From Emergomyces orientalis (lineage: Eukaryota; Ascomycota; Eurotiomycetes; Onygenales; Ajellomycetaceae), in assembly GCA_002110485.1 (NCBI GenBank), contig MOWL01000069.1, positions 806,001-870,000 on the forward strand: DNA of 64,000 nt. Reading direction: 5' to 3'. The translations under genes and the position numbers were made by a program. The stretch's first letter is position 1. The number at the start of each line of letters is the position of its first letter. Positions 24,424-34,296 of this stretch are shown piece after piece. The notes beneath the pieces are model-generated. The model ran no database searches. It had not been told where the DNA came from and saw only the letters and a list, made by a program, of their open reading frames with translations.

Positions 24424-25340
24424 TCATTTAACAATCATTTCTGATGTGTGTTCTGTCTCTGACATAGCATCACAGTTTCATCAAGTAATGACTATCTCTC
24501 GCAGTGTTCTGATTGATATGGTTTTAACTGTTGTCTCTTCTCTGGCTGCCATTGCTGCTCATGAGAGTGCTCTGTTGAGCTTGTCTCACAATTTCTGCTA
24601 TTTTGATGTGTCAATTGTGTGTTTCATTCTCTTCAGAAGCTGATCATACAGTTTCATCTTCACTTCTTGCACTGCTTTCAATGTCTTCTGTAAATACTCT
24701 TTATTTTTATTATTCACTTTCTCATTCTTCTCTCCCTCTTCAAGAATCGCAGCTAGTGTTGTGGTGGGGAATCTCGGCGTGGTATTACTTTTCGCCGAGA
24801 CCGCCTCATATATTTGTTTGGCATGGCTGCCTCATATTCCCATTATCCTTTTGACACACGTGTGGATTCGGCGAAGATTGATTGTACGCAGAGCAGTGAG
24901 ATTGCTCCTTTTTGATTGTGTGATTTGATATGTGATTGATTGCTTGTTCTTCTTCTATATTTGAATCTCCTACGTGTTCTTTTGTATTGCTATTTGGATA
25001 GCTCGTTGAATAGAATATTGTATACACGGCGAACTTACCAACCTCCTTACGATCCCGCTGCTCCTGCCCACGTGCCGCCAAAAGCGCACAACCCCTTATT
25101 CCACTTCAGTGTTTGAATTGCTGTTGTTAAGCTGTTTGTCTTTGTTTTCTGTGTCACAGAGTTTTTTGTCTCCGGCACGCATTGAGCCTCACACATGTCA
25201 TCTTTCTTCATAACCACCTCCCCCACATTCAATGCCATCATAATGATGTGTAAAGAATGCCTGATGCTCTCTTTCTATTCTTAATAGTGTTTTTCCCGTG
25301 TGTTTGATTGTTTTTGACTTTGTATATTTAAAAGCTTTTT

Positions 25341-25357
25341 AGCGATTAGCTATTATT
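25341..25357 (+). repeat. LINE target-site duplication, right copy
   Basis: Identical 17 bp to 19617-19633; it marks the 5' border of the LINE, which makes the CpG-normal 24740-25340 segment part of the insertion. Confidence 0.8.
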
Positions 25358-25518
25358 TATACTATATCTATATATATACACTATTTATATCACTCTTCAC
25401 ACTATCTTCTCTCACCCTCACAGTAGTAGTGTGTAATCTGGGTGAAGTATGCAGTGTGAGTGTATTTTAGATGAGATGAGAATAGTTGGCCATGGCTTCA
25501 AAATTGTGAGACCATCTC

Positions 25519-25557
25519 TGGAGTCATGATGAACTCTTTTTACACCACATTCAACTG
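25519..25557 (-). repeat. Right terminal inverted repeat
   Basis: Inverted partner of 19183-19220, with TA at 25558-25559. Confidence 0.75.
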
Positions 25558-25792
25558 TAACCTTCAGCTGTTTGCATTTCTTATTTCTTCGCTGAATTCC
25601 AGCTCTTAAAAAAATATATATATAATATTTTCGTCGCCTGAGGCTTGCGCTTAACTACAAGTGGCTAGTTCAGCCCTAACCTTAACCTAAACCTAAAATG
25701 AAACTTAAAAATTATCTTCCACCTTGACAGCCCATAGCATAGATGCAAGATTTGCTCAGCATCCATTTTCCGCCCGAGAATCATCCATCTAA

Positions 25793-25874
25793 GGCAAGAT
25801 GGCCGAGCGGTCCAAGGCGCCAGATTAAGGTTCTGGTCTCGAAAGGGGCGTGGGTTCGAATCCCACTCTTGTCA
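25793..25874 (+). tRNA. tRNA-Leu (anticodon AAG)
   Basis: 82 nt without intron. The acceptor stem GGCAAGA/TCTTGTC has one G-U pair and discriminator A at 25874. The anticodon stem CCAGA/TCTGG encloses loop TTAAGGT, anticodon AAG. A long variable arm (CTCGAAAGGGGCG region) marks a class II tRNA. Box A TGGCCGAGCGG and box B GGTTCGAATCC are present. The genome happens to read CCA right after the discriminator base. Confidence 0.95.
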
Positions 25875-25879
25875 CCATG

Positions 25880-25887
25880 TTTTTTTT
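25880..25887 (+). terminator. Pol III terminator of tRNA-Leu
   Basis: A T8 run begins five bases after the tRNA 3' end. Confidence 0.8.
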
Positions 25888-26266
25888 CTGTGTTGTTCTT
25901 ATACTTTTAAATGGATAACTTCGAGGTGCATTGTGTTTTTTGCATACTTTGCAGCCTTGGCTTAGTGCTGCCCCGCAGGGAATGATGACGTCGGCTGGCA
26001 AGCCCATCTCGCCTTATTTATGTCACAAAGTTTACCTTCATAGCTCGTGCATAGTGTGGGGTAATTGAGGAACATATAATAGCCACCGGTTTGAGCTTGG
26101 GGTATTCTAATCAGCAGTGGATAAAATATCTCAACGTCTATAAACGGGAGATATATACACACAAACTACATATATACCTCAGGCGGAGTCAAAGCAGGCG
26201 TCTGGCGTGAGTAGCTTCACGGAAGAGGATCAACCCATCTTGCAAATACCCCTTGCTCAATAAACG

Positions 26267-27289
26267 ATGTCGGCTGCGGGGTTGAGACCATTGGAGGGGA
26301 AGTTTGCCATCATCACAGGGGGTTCAAGGGGTAATATACTTTCAATTATACTTTATGTTAATCACCTTCCCTCTACAAGCTCAATAACTATACACCAACA
26401 AAAGCACGGTCACACACATACTAACAGATTTCTCAGAGGCATCGGAGCAGCCACTGCCCAGAACTTAGCATCGAAGGGCTGCTCCCTTCTTCTCAACTAT
26501 ACTTCCAGTTCCTCAACGGAGCGAACTCTCCAGCTCTGTGAAGAGCTGACCAAAGCCCACTCCATCCGTTGCATAAGCGTCCAATCAGATCTCAGCGAGC
26601 CCATTTCAGCAGTCAACAAAATTCTCACCAGTGCCAAAAATCATTTCACCAATTCTTCCACCAGCAGCTTAACCATCGACATCCTAATCAACAATGCCGG
26701 CATCGGGGGGAATATCCGCCTCAACGACCCCGTTCGCGGGCCCATTAATGCGGAATTTTTCCACCACATCTACACCGTCAATGTCCTGGCTCCCTTGCTC
26801 CTCACACAGGCCGTGGCTCCTTATCTGCCACGGGATCGATCAGGACGCATTGTAAACCTCTCAAGTGTTAGTGCAAGTTTGGGCCTGGAAGGCCAGAGTA
26901 TCTATGGAGGAACCAAGGCGGCGTTTGAAGCCATGACGCGGACATGGGCGCGTGAACTTGGTGATCGCGCTACTGTAAATGCGATCAACCCGGGCCCTGT
27001 TATTGGGGATATGTATTGGGAGGCGGGAGAGGACTTTTGGAAGACAATGCAGGGTTGGCAGGACAATACGCCCGGTAGCAAGCTTGCGGTGGACGAGGGA
27101 TTTACGGGGACGGATGCGGAGAGGTTGAGTGAGGAGAATCAGACGCTCGTGCGGGAGAAGATGGGAGGGAGAAGACCTGCTTTTACAGATGAGATTGCTG
27201 GTGTGGTGGGCATGTTATGTACTAAGGATGGGCAGTGGTGTACCGGGAGCGTGGTATGTGCTAACGGAGGGCTGAGGATGAGTTTATGA
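26267..27289 (+). CDS. Short-chain dehydrogenase/reductase (FabG-like)
   Basis: NAD(P)-dependent oxidoreductase with a Rossmann fold; the substrate is unknown. Exons 26267-26330 and 26439-27289; the 108-nt intron has donor GTAATA and a TACTAAC branch site, giving 304 residues. Splicing restores the cofactor motif TGGSRGIGAA at residues 17-26; reading through instead inserts unrelated sequence there. Also seen: the NNAG motif (ILINNAGIGG), catalytic Ser in NLSSVSAS, and YGGTK (Tyr-x3-Lys). The C-terminus VVCANGGLRMSL is typical of classical SDRs. It lies just after tRNA-Leu and has no obvious biosynthetic partners. Confidence 0.9.
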   Translation: MSAAGLRPLEGKFAIITGGSRGNILSIILYVNHLPSTSSITIHQQKHGHTHTNRFLRGIGAATAQNLASKGCSLLLNYTSSSSTERTLQLCEELTKAHSIRCISVQSDLSEPISAVNKILTSAKNHFTNSSTSSLTIDILINNAGIGGNIRLNDPVRGPINAEFFHHIYTVNVLAPLLLTQAVAPYLPRDRSGRIVNLSSVSASLGLEGQSIYGGTKAAFEAMTRTWARELGDRATVNAINPGPVIGDMYWEAGEDFWKTMQGWQDNTPGSKLAVDEGFTGTDAERLSEENQTLVREKMGGRRPAFTDEIAGVVGMLCTKDGQWCTGSVVCANGGLRMSL

Positions 27290-28604
27290 AGGGCCAGAGA
27301 GACGGCATTTTTGCGAAAAGGGGAACTAATATATATTGATTATTCCTGTCGATGCTCAGATGTTACTGGAGATGAAATATCGCTGAGTTAAATTGAGATT
27401 GATTGCATGGAACGAGTATATATAGTTTTACATATATTTATGTGAATAACTGAATCACTACACGTATTTACTATTTTGTCGGTTGTGTTCCTTTCCTCAA
27501 CGTCCTATTTACCAGAAGGCGGATGGCATCGACAGGCTGAAGACTTTATGTGCATCCAATTGCGGGTCATCCTGAGAATTCGAGCCTTTCGGGGGCATAA
27601 CAGCAGGCTTAGAATGATAGGTGGGATATTGACAGCTTAACCAAAAGCTCTCTATATTAGCATAAACGCCCTCAATTCTTTAATCTTCATCACCATTTTT
27701 TTTTCCTATTTGTGTACGGTGGTGGAAATGGAATACCCTAAAACAATGACGTCACTGGAGACAACATTTAGCTGCCCCGATACGAACTACGGATCTTATT
27801 TATGCAGTGCGAAGGCACCAAGATATTTTTTGGTTTAAGGCAACCACAAAATGATAGAGTGGGAGTAACCAGCAGTCTAGTCGACCCGGTCGCGGAGGTG
27901 AGGGTGCCATCGATGACCATTCTTATTGTTTATTTATTTTTGATACTTACAGTTGTAGTTGCGGTTCTAATTGGGGTTGTAGTTTTTGTTTTTGCTTGTT
28001 GTAGAGAGGCATTCAGTCGGCTTGAAAGCTATAATTTTCAGCCGAAGAGTACTAGTCACACAAAAACACAACAACCCCCATGTTCCAACATGTGCGGGAA
28101 GGCTGCACAACTCTTTCATATTTCGACCTGGGTGTTGAGCATTTTACGAGGCCCACATCCATGGATGTTCTGGAATTAGTGACAACTCAGCAGAAGCAAA
28201 ACCGAATGCTTGACTTTTCGGCTTTTTTTTCTCTCTGGTCTAGGTAAGGCAAATTGATGGAGGAAGAGATATAATTCAGGGGCGCTTCATTGGGCAAAGG
28301 TGTTAATTGTCCGTGATTAAATGTCGCTGCCTAGTTTCACTGAGCCCGGGGACTGCGGAGCTTATGCAACAGTTGGGAACAAGAAGCCAGAGTTAACTTG
28401 GCATAAATAGTTAAAAACAGCCCTCTGGCTACCCTCCAACTGCTTTTTTCTTTCTTCATCACATCTCGACCTGCAATCAGATCATCAAAAACCTCTTTTC
28501 CACTTTCCGTCTATTTCATCCCGTAGTCCAAACACCCCCCACAGACCTATATACTTAGGTAGTGTATCAAACCCGCCCGCGTGAGGCTTGAACGAAGGCA
28601 TTTT
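27290..28604 (+). other. Intergenic, with a weak 125-codon frame
   Basis: The frame 27802-28179 begins with ATG and contains one hydrophobic stretch (ILIVYLFLILTVVVAVLIGV), but shows no domain or flanking signals. A perfect TGACGTCA palindrome (CRE/ATF-type site) is at 27747-27754, with no proof of use. CT-rich DNA at 28440-28530 probably belongs to the promoter of the next gene. Confidence 0.35.
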
Positions 28605-30548
28605 ATGCCGCTCAACATGACCTCGACTAGTGGCACCCCAGAAGATGCCCCGCCTCCATACACCCCCATTGACCCACTGACTCCAGCTTCAAGCACCGAG
28701 TCTGCCACAACTGCGGACGCTACTGCAGAGCAACAGGTTCTCGTTGAGAACAATACCCCAATACCGTCTTACGACAGCCTCACCGTTGTTCCAAACTTCA
28801 TCTCCGCCTCTCCATATTTTGGGGAGCGGCCGCCACCAGTTCCTCACCAAGTAGAGCCACCAGAGCCTACTCTCCAACATACTTTAACCATCTATCCCCG
28901 AAGCCAATCGAAAGATTACCAGCGTTTCCCCAAATGTCTGCGGCCTCGCTCTGTCGAAATCACTCAGCATGACTGGGAAACGTTTCTAAATTACTTATTC
29001 CCGCCGCATTTGGCTCCAGCGGGCAGCCAGTCTCATTTACCCCGCAAGCTCCGAGCTGAGATTCAGCGTGACCGCAAGGACTGCGCGCAGGAAGGGGACG
29101 ACGAGCGCCAGGCCAGGATAGAAGCAGTCTTCGCCGAGTGGAACAAATATTTCTTTGTGCCTAGATCGACTGAAATCCTCTATACCTATGTTGCAGCCAC
29201 AGATTCCCCGCCCTCAACACATCTCTGTCCAAAATGCTATCCTTCCACTGTGAGGTCATTGCCTGTACGGGGCGGACCTTCCAGTAAAGGGCCCCATCTC
29301 GCCCGCTCTGCAACGACCCCTTCGTGTTCAGCACAGCGCTCAATCTCCCGCCGGCCCGTCGGGGCTAATCCAAGAAGCACCTCAGCACTTGCGCCAGAAG
29401 TCAGCACGGTGACTGTGCAGGGATCCACCACGATCCCGTTGGTGACTGAGAATTCCAATTTCGGAGGGGCAGGTGGCGTTGCAGATGATCACAAATTTAC
29501 GCCAGCAAATGGAATAGCGGGCGCCACCAATGTCATTGTGAATTGGGCGACGCAGTTTGGCGAGCGCGCCGAACAGTATGGCCAATGGATCAGCAATCAG
29601 GCTGCTGCACATGGGAAACTGATCGAGGAACGCAGCCAGCAGTATGGCCGGATGATCGAAGAGCAGGCCAAGACTAGAGCAGAATATATCGAGCAGCGAG
29701 CGAAGTACATTGGAGGAAAAGGACGTGGACGCGGGGGAGGAAGAGGTTGGGGAAAAGGAGGTCCTGGAGCCCACTGGGCACACCATTGGGGTCCTGTTGG
29801 GCACATGCACCATCATGGGCATCGCCACAGCTGGGGGAGCGCCTGGGGCAGCCATCCCACCCACTCCCATCCCGCCCACCCGTGGAGCGGATGGGAAGGC
29901 CACAGAATAAACACGCAGGCGGGACAACGTCAGCGGAGTGCGTCTGTTTCATCAACATCATCATCGTCGTCTTCATCCTCAACGTCCTCGTCATCATCTT
30001 CTTCGTCGTCGGACTCAGATGCCTCTTTTCTCTCCAGTCTCTCCTCATACTCTCAGAGGCACGCTGCAGGCCTTGCAGACTTCAAGGAGAAGATCTGTAG
30101 CATCCAGTGGGAGCATGAACAGAGTCGAGCCCGTGCTCGCATGGACATACGGCGATCGGATATCGCTTACCTTCATCAGGAACTACGCATTCTCAGGACA
30201 GCGCATAAGCAGTTCCGCTCCACTAAACGAGCGAAGCGTGGCGCTGGCGCCCATTTATTTTCGCCACGGGGTACTACACATAACTCGGGCAACAACCCAA
30301 CCGGCAGCATCAGTGTCGTAAGTGATATCAAGTCCAAGGAAACGCAGCGTGCTCTCAAACAAGATATACAGAACACGAAAAACCAGTTCCGCTCATTGGT
30401 TGTGCGGATTAGACAAGAGAAGAAAGAGTTGCGGCGCCGTAGACGACAGAGGCGAAAGGAGACTAAGCGGGAGAAGAGGGAGGGAAAGAGGGAGGAGAGG
30501 AGGAGGAATAAAGGGAAATGTAGAAGTATGGATTCTGGCGCATGCTGA
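28605..30548 (+). CDS. Unrecognised serine-rich protein with Pro-rich N-terminus
   Basis: Single exon, 647 residues from the first in-frame ATG; a second ATG four codons on (28617) could also serve. I do not recognise a named family. The N-terminus has PPPYTP and IPSYDSL, possible WW- or arrestin-type PY contacts. Residues about 110-225 look like a conserved globular part (ITQHDWETFLNYLFPPHLAP ... RQARIEAVFAEWNKYFF). A central Gln/Glu helix (about 325-365) precedes a Gly/His/Trp-rich stretch, a long poly-Ser run (about 29947-30020), and a basic coiled-coil C-terminus rich in Arg/Lys/Glu. The composition suggests a mostly disordered cytoplasmic or nuclear protein. Confidence 0.75.
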   Translation: MPLNMTSTSGTPEDAPPPYTPIDPLTPASSTESATTADATAEQQVLVENNTPIPSYDSLTVVPNFISASPYFGERPPPVPHQVEPPEPTLQHTLTIYPRSQSKDYQRFPKCLRPRSVEITQHDWETFLNYLFPPHLAPAGSQSHLPRKLRAEIQRDRKDCAQEGDDERQARIEAVFAEWNKYFFVPRSTEILYTYVAATDSPPSTHLCPKCYPSTVRSLPVRGGPSSKGPHLARSATTPSCSAQRSISRRPVGANPRSTSALAPEVSTVTVQGSTTIPLVTENSNFGGAGGVADDHKFTPANGIAGATNVIVNWATQFGERAEQYGQWISNQAAAHGKLIEERSQQYGRMIEEQAKTRAEYIEQRAKYIGGKGRGRGGGRGWGKGGPGAHWAHHWGPVGHMHHHGHRHSWGSAWGSHPTHSHPAHPWSGWEGHRINTQAGQRQRSASVSSTSSSSSSSSTSSSSSSSSSDSDASFLSSLSSYSQRHAAGLADFKEKICSIQWEHEQSRARARMDIRRSDIAYLHQELRILRTAHKQFRSTKRAKRGAGAHLFSPRGTTHNSGNNPTGSISVVSDIKSKETQRALKQDIQNTKNQFRSLVVRIRQEKKELRRRRRQRRKETKREKREGKREERRRNKGKCRSMDSGAC

Positions 30549-31312
30549 GATTTATACGGATTTAATGCTTCTTTTTATGTTATCTACGACCTGTTTTCCA
30601 TCCACTGTTTGCATATATCCTTATTCCGTTTCCTCTTCGGATACATCTATATAGTCTTTTATTTTTTGTTTGTTACTTGTTCATCAATAACACCAAAAGA
30701 TTTCCCACTCCCCGGAAGAATCATGTTTACATCTTATACATGTGAAAATCTCTATTCTACTATTGCCGTTTTGGTCTCGATATCATGCGTTCCCATTCAC
30801 GACAAAAAATGCGGGAGGTGGGAATGAGATGATGAGATTGTTGTGAGAGGCGCAGGCGGTGGCAAGCAGGATTGAAAAACGAAATTCATTGCATTAGTTG
30901 AAAATTTTTGATTTTTTTACTCATACATCCGTCCCCGCGTCTCAGCTCCTTTTTCTTCTTTCAAATTGTATATGATAAATTTGGCCAATTGTCATCCATA
31001 TCTTCTTAATAAATTCACAATTGCCTGAATTGTAACGAGAGATTAAGTAGCGAGTGTTGTAGGCATGGCTTTGGAAGGCAAGAAAGTGGTCGGTTTATCT
31101 GAGAAGGTGTACTTTATTTGATAGTTCGTACAACCTCCGCTTATAATATATATATATAATATACCCAACAAATGTCTCGCCAGTATACTCCTTGTCCTTT
31201 CTAGATAGTCAATACCAGGTCTAATATGCACTCACATGAAATGACAAGAATAACGTACTTAGCCATACCTCATCAAGAATAATAACCCATCCGTCCACCC
31301 TGATCAAACACT
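30549..31312. other. Convergent intergenic gap
   Basis: Holds the 3' ends of the serine-rich gene and NAA10. It is AT-rich with TATA repeats at 31145-31160; no coding signal was seen. Confidence 0.6.
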
Positions 31313-32225
31313 TCACCGTACACTCTCATTCCGCTCCACAAGATCACCCACCCCAAGGGACCTCCCAACCTTAACCCGGAAAACTTTGTCTTTCTCTTTC
31401 TCTTCTTTCTCCCCGACCTTCTTCCCCATCTCGCCAACCTCGTCGCCCTCATCAGCATGTGCATCATCATCATTATTCGTAGCAGCGGATTCAGCCTTGG
31501 TACTTTGTCTTTGTCCCTCACTAATACTACCGCCGCGGTCCTCTTTGACCCACAGCGGCCGCAGATCCATCTTCATAGCATACGCATCTTCTCCGTCTGC
31601 GTAGTACTTTGATTCGATTTTTTCGACCTCGAAACCCAGCGTGTCGCGGTAGAGGCGGAGGGCGGCGTTGTTGGAGACGCGCACGTGCAGGGAAACATAT
31701 TCAGCGCGGTGTGATTCGGCCATTGCTCGTTCTGTAAATCGTGTGAAACATAGTTACGTTAGTCGAAGGGGGGTTTTTCTTTAAAAAAAAATTTAAAAAA
31801 AATTTAAAAAAAATTTAAAAAAAAATTGGTACGTGGATAACCAGTAAAAGGCGTGGATTGAGAACTTGAGAAAATGAGAAATAAATCCACATACGGCTCA
31901 TTTTCATCAATCGCTCCGCAATTCCTAATCGTCTATGCGTTCTCATGACACTGAGACTGGTGATGTGGCCATGGGCAATGCCGTCCGCTGGCTCCTCTTC
32001 CATCTTTGCGAGCACATATCCCACCACTTTTGGATACTCGTTCTTCAGGCTATTATGCTTGGGTCTTACAACGGCGACGAAGCTCAATTGTGGCCATGAG
32101 AGGGCATGGTATAGGTAATATTTGAGGAAATAATTTTCGGGGAGATTTGTGATGTTGCAGGTCTGGATTGACGGAAGGAGGGAGATGTAGGAGGGGTATG
32201 AGGAGAGGGGGACGATGTCGACCAT
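31313..32225 (-). CDS. NAA10: N-terminal acetyltransferase A catalytic subunit (NAA10/ARD1)
   Basis: Transfers acetyl from acetyl-CoA to protein N-termini, with the NAA15 scaffold, at the ribosome. Exons 32225-31895 and 31731-31313, intron 163 nt (donor GTATGT), giving 249 residues. The GNAT fold is clear: YYLYHALSWPQLSFVA, the acetyl-CoA loop RTHRRLGIAERLM (R-x2-G-x-A pattern), then MSQRAMAESHRAEYVSLHVRVSNNAALRLY across the junction and YYADGEDAYAMKMDL. A long acidic, Lys/Glu-rich C-terminal tail of about 80 residues follows. The intron contains an A-rich tandem repeat. Confidence 0.95.
31782..31827. repeat. A8TTT-type tandem repeat in NAA10 intron
   Basis: Three to four 11-bp units of A8-9 followed by TTT. 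On the gene strand it is a T-rich tract, though about 50 bases from the acceptor. Confidence 0.85.
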
Positions 32226-32797
32226 TTTCTCCTTCGTATGATTTTTCTCTTTATGTCTTTAGGACGTTTCAGATGGTGAGGGTCGTTTGACTTATTTCAT
32301 TCCAATTGCGCTGTGTAGAAGTGCCGGTGATAGCTGGTGGTTTTCGATTGTTGGATGTTGGTGAAAGAGCTGCAAACCACGTGAAACTAATTAGTTGTGT
32401 CAACTGCAGCCAGATTGTGCATCCGCCTGCAGGTAAATATACTAGTACTACTTGGGTCATCGCCGACTGAATTTATTATCTACATCCTCATGGCAATTGA
32501 GAGTGGAAACAATTTATCGTTTAATTTCGCTCATTTTTATTTTTATATTTATGTTATTCTACTATATATAACATTAGGCGAGCATGGAGGTGGTGGTATC
32601 TTGCATTATACTTTCTGACTCTCAAGAGGCGTGAATAGTCTACGTCAACTTATAATTCGAAAAAAAGTCTCCCAATTTAACTCCTTTGCCCGAGTCCGGC
32701 CGTGATGAAATTAATTTTCGTGAACGAAGAGATATCCTGAAACGCAGTGAAACATCATACGAAAAGCGAAAGGAAACGGAAATCGCAAACCCAGGCA
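32226..32797. other. Intergenic
   Basis: NAA10 promoter side and the 3' end of the PLC-like gene. TA-rich DNA near 32560; no coding signal seen. Confidence 0.55.
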
Positions 32798-34296
32798 TCA
32801 CACCAGACTCACTATCGTCATCAGAACCAACAAGAGGTATGTAGGCCAAACGGTAGTTGAAAGTCGGGAGGATAGCTTGCCGGATGATGCAGATGTCAAT
32901 CGACCACAGCATTTTCCATTGTAGGTCACGTTATTGAGCATTGCCGCAGCTTGGAAAACAGACCCGTTCACAGAACCGATATTGTAATAATCCACAAGGA
33001 GGAAGTTTGGCGGTCGCCCCCATTTATCTGCTCTCAAGTCAGCTTTTGTTTTCGAAATCTGTGAAATCAAAATGGTAACCAGAGAGAACTACGTACTTGC
33101 ACAATTAATGCCGTCCTCGCCGACACTTCCAAATCCCTCTACCGCATTTGTTTCATTCAAGAGGACAGTATTTGGGACTAATAGGGATTGGCCCGCAAAA
33201 TTGATCTCTGTGTTCAGATTATGACTTGCCAAGTACAATCTATCCTTCGCAGCCGCGTCACTCAGATCTGGAGGCCTTTGAATAACGCAGGGGAATGACC
33301 TGTCGGTGGGAGAAAATGGTGTCTCCCACATTTGGCTAAATTGATCCAGAATATACGGAACTTCGGCTTGGTTCGCTTTGTAGTTGAGAAAGACGACTAC
33401 TCTTTTTCCAGTGAGGATAAATTGAGACAAGGTTGGCCAGTCGTCTAAAGCCATAGGTATTTTTGGTGGAGTATACACATAGTCGAGCAGACCGGACTTT
33501 TCCAGCGGAGCAATAAACTCAGTGGGAGCAACGAAATTGCCATTCCCCAGAAGTATCGTAATCACGTCATATGGGTTCTCGCGGAGCCATTCTGTCACTT
33601 TTGTAAAATAATCGTCTAAAGTTCCAACATCAAGGAGATCACAGGATGAGTGGCATAGATGGAAAGTGCCATTAATGAGGTGGGTCTGGAATTGAACTGC
33701 GGGGAGGATAATTATAGATATTAGCAACAGCCAATAGTATTTTCAGATATAAAAAAATACGTTAACTCACGCGCCCGAACTCCGTCATTCAACTGAATCG
33801 TCACTGGTAAGTTTTGATTGCTGGCTATATTTCCTTCGCGGACGAAAGGGCTGTTATGCGCCGCTACGTTTGTGATGTTGCCGTATTTGCGCGCGCAGAA
33901 CTCAGGATAGCCATTGCATGGACGAGTATTTGTGGGCTGGGCGGAAGACGTAGTAGCTGTCTTCGTCGCATTTCCGATAAAGGTCGTTTCATTGGCCGTT
34001 AAGGTACTGATGACTCCCTGGGTGCCTACAAGAAGAGTAAAAGAATCCGATGTGGTAGTATAGGGTATGCTGTCGGTTCCTGTTCTGTCGGTGTTTTCTG
34101 TCTCGACCCCCGATGTTGCTAGAGTTATTGTTGACGAGTAACTTTTGTAGAGCCCCGTGGTTTCAGTGGGCATACCATCTCCTAGAGTTAGAGAGGGTAG
34201 ATTGCTCGCGCCTGTAATTGTAGTAACCTCTTGTGCCTGTGCTGTTGCGGCAAGAGGGCCGAGCAAAGGGATAAGGGCAGCAATTCGAAATTTCAT
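32798..34296 (-). CDS. GPI-anchored PLC-like phosphodiesterase
   Basis: Secreted protein of the PI-PLC X-like TIM-barrel superfamily; the substrate is not known for the fungal group. Exons 34296-33771, 33696-33097 and 33027-32798, giving 451 residues; junctions restore GVRALQFQTH and GINCANKWGRPPNFLLVDYY. A signal peptide (residues 1-21, ending TAQA) is followed by a Thr/Ser-rich stalk (about 22-125), then CNGYPEFCARKYGNITNVAAHNS, where the His matches the first catalytic position. Middle motifs ENPYDVITILLGN and RVVVFLNY are usual for the family. The C-terminus has small residues and a hydrophobic tail (TVWPTYLLLVLMTIVSLV), a GPI signal. Several N-glycosylation sites are present. Confidence 0.9.

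Larger units (their letters stand above)
19634..25340 (-). mobile_element. Decayed non-LTR retrotransposon (LINE), minus strand
   Basis: The 5.7-kb element sits between perfect 17-bp direct repeats (target-site duplication). Its 3' end (low coordinates) carries a TAA-repeat tail as in I-like LINEs. Minus-strand order from 5' to 3': an ORF1-like protein with zinc knuckles (24423-23899), an endonuclease (about 23500-22290), reverse transcriptase (22240-about 20675), and a possible RNase H remnant (about 20320-19920, containing NSITVLTD). The architecture suits fungal Tad/I-like LINEs. Every ORF is broken by stops, and catalytic RT residues are changed. CpG is very rare from about 19640 to 24740 but normal in the 5'-most 600 bp. 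Confidence 0.88.
19183..25557. mobile_element. Tc1/mariner-like inverted-repeat element, split by a LINE
   Basis: Imperfect inverted repeats of about 38 bp lie at 19183-19220 and 25519-25557. Reading inward both start CA(C/G)TTGAA, then TGGTGTAAAAA, then end CATGACTYCA. Each end is flanked directly by TA (19181-19182 and 25558-25559), the target duplication of Tc1/mariner elements. After removing the LINE and one copy of its target duplication only about 650 bp remain, with no transposase, so this is a non-autonomous, MITE-like copy or deleted remnant. Degenerate CTAACC/CCTAA runs occur inside (19385-19435) and just outside (25676-25700). Low CpG fits an old copy. Confidence 0.7.

Noticed and set aside
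27802..28179. 125-codon frame with one hydrophobic segment
   Set aside because: No signal peptide, no domain, isolated; kept only as a remark in the intergenic entry.
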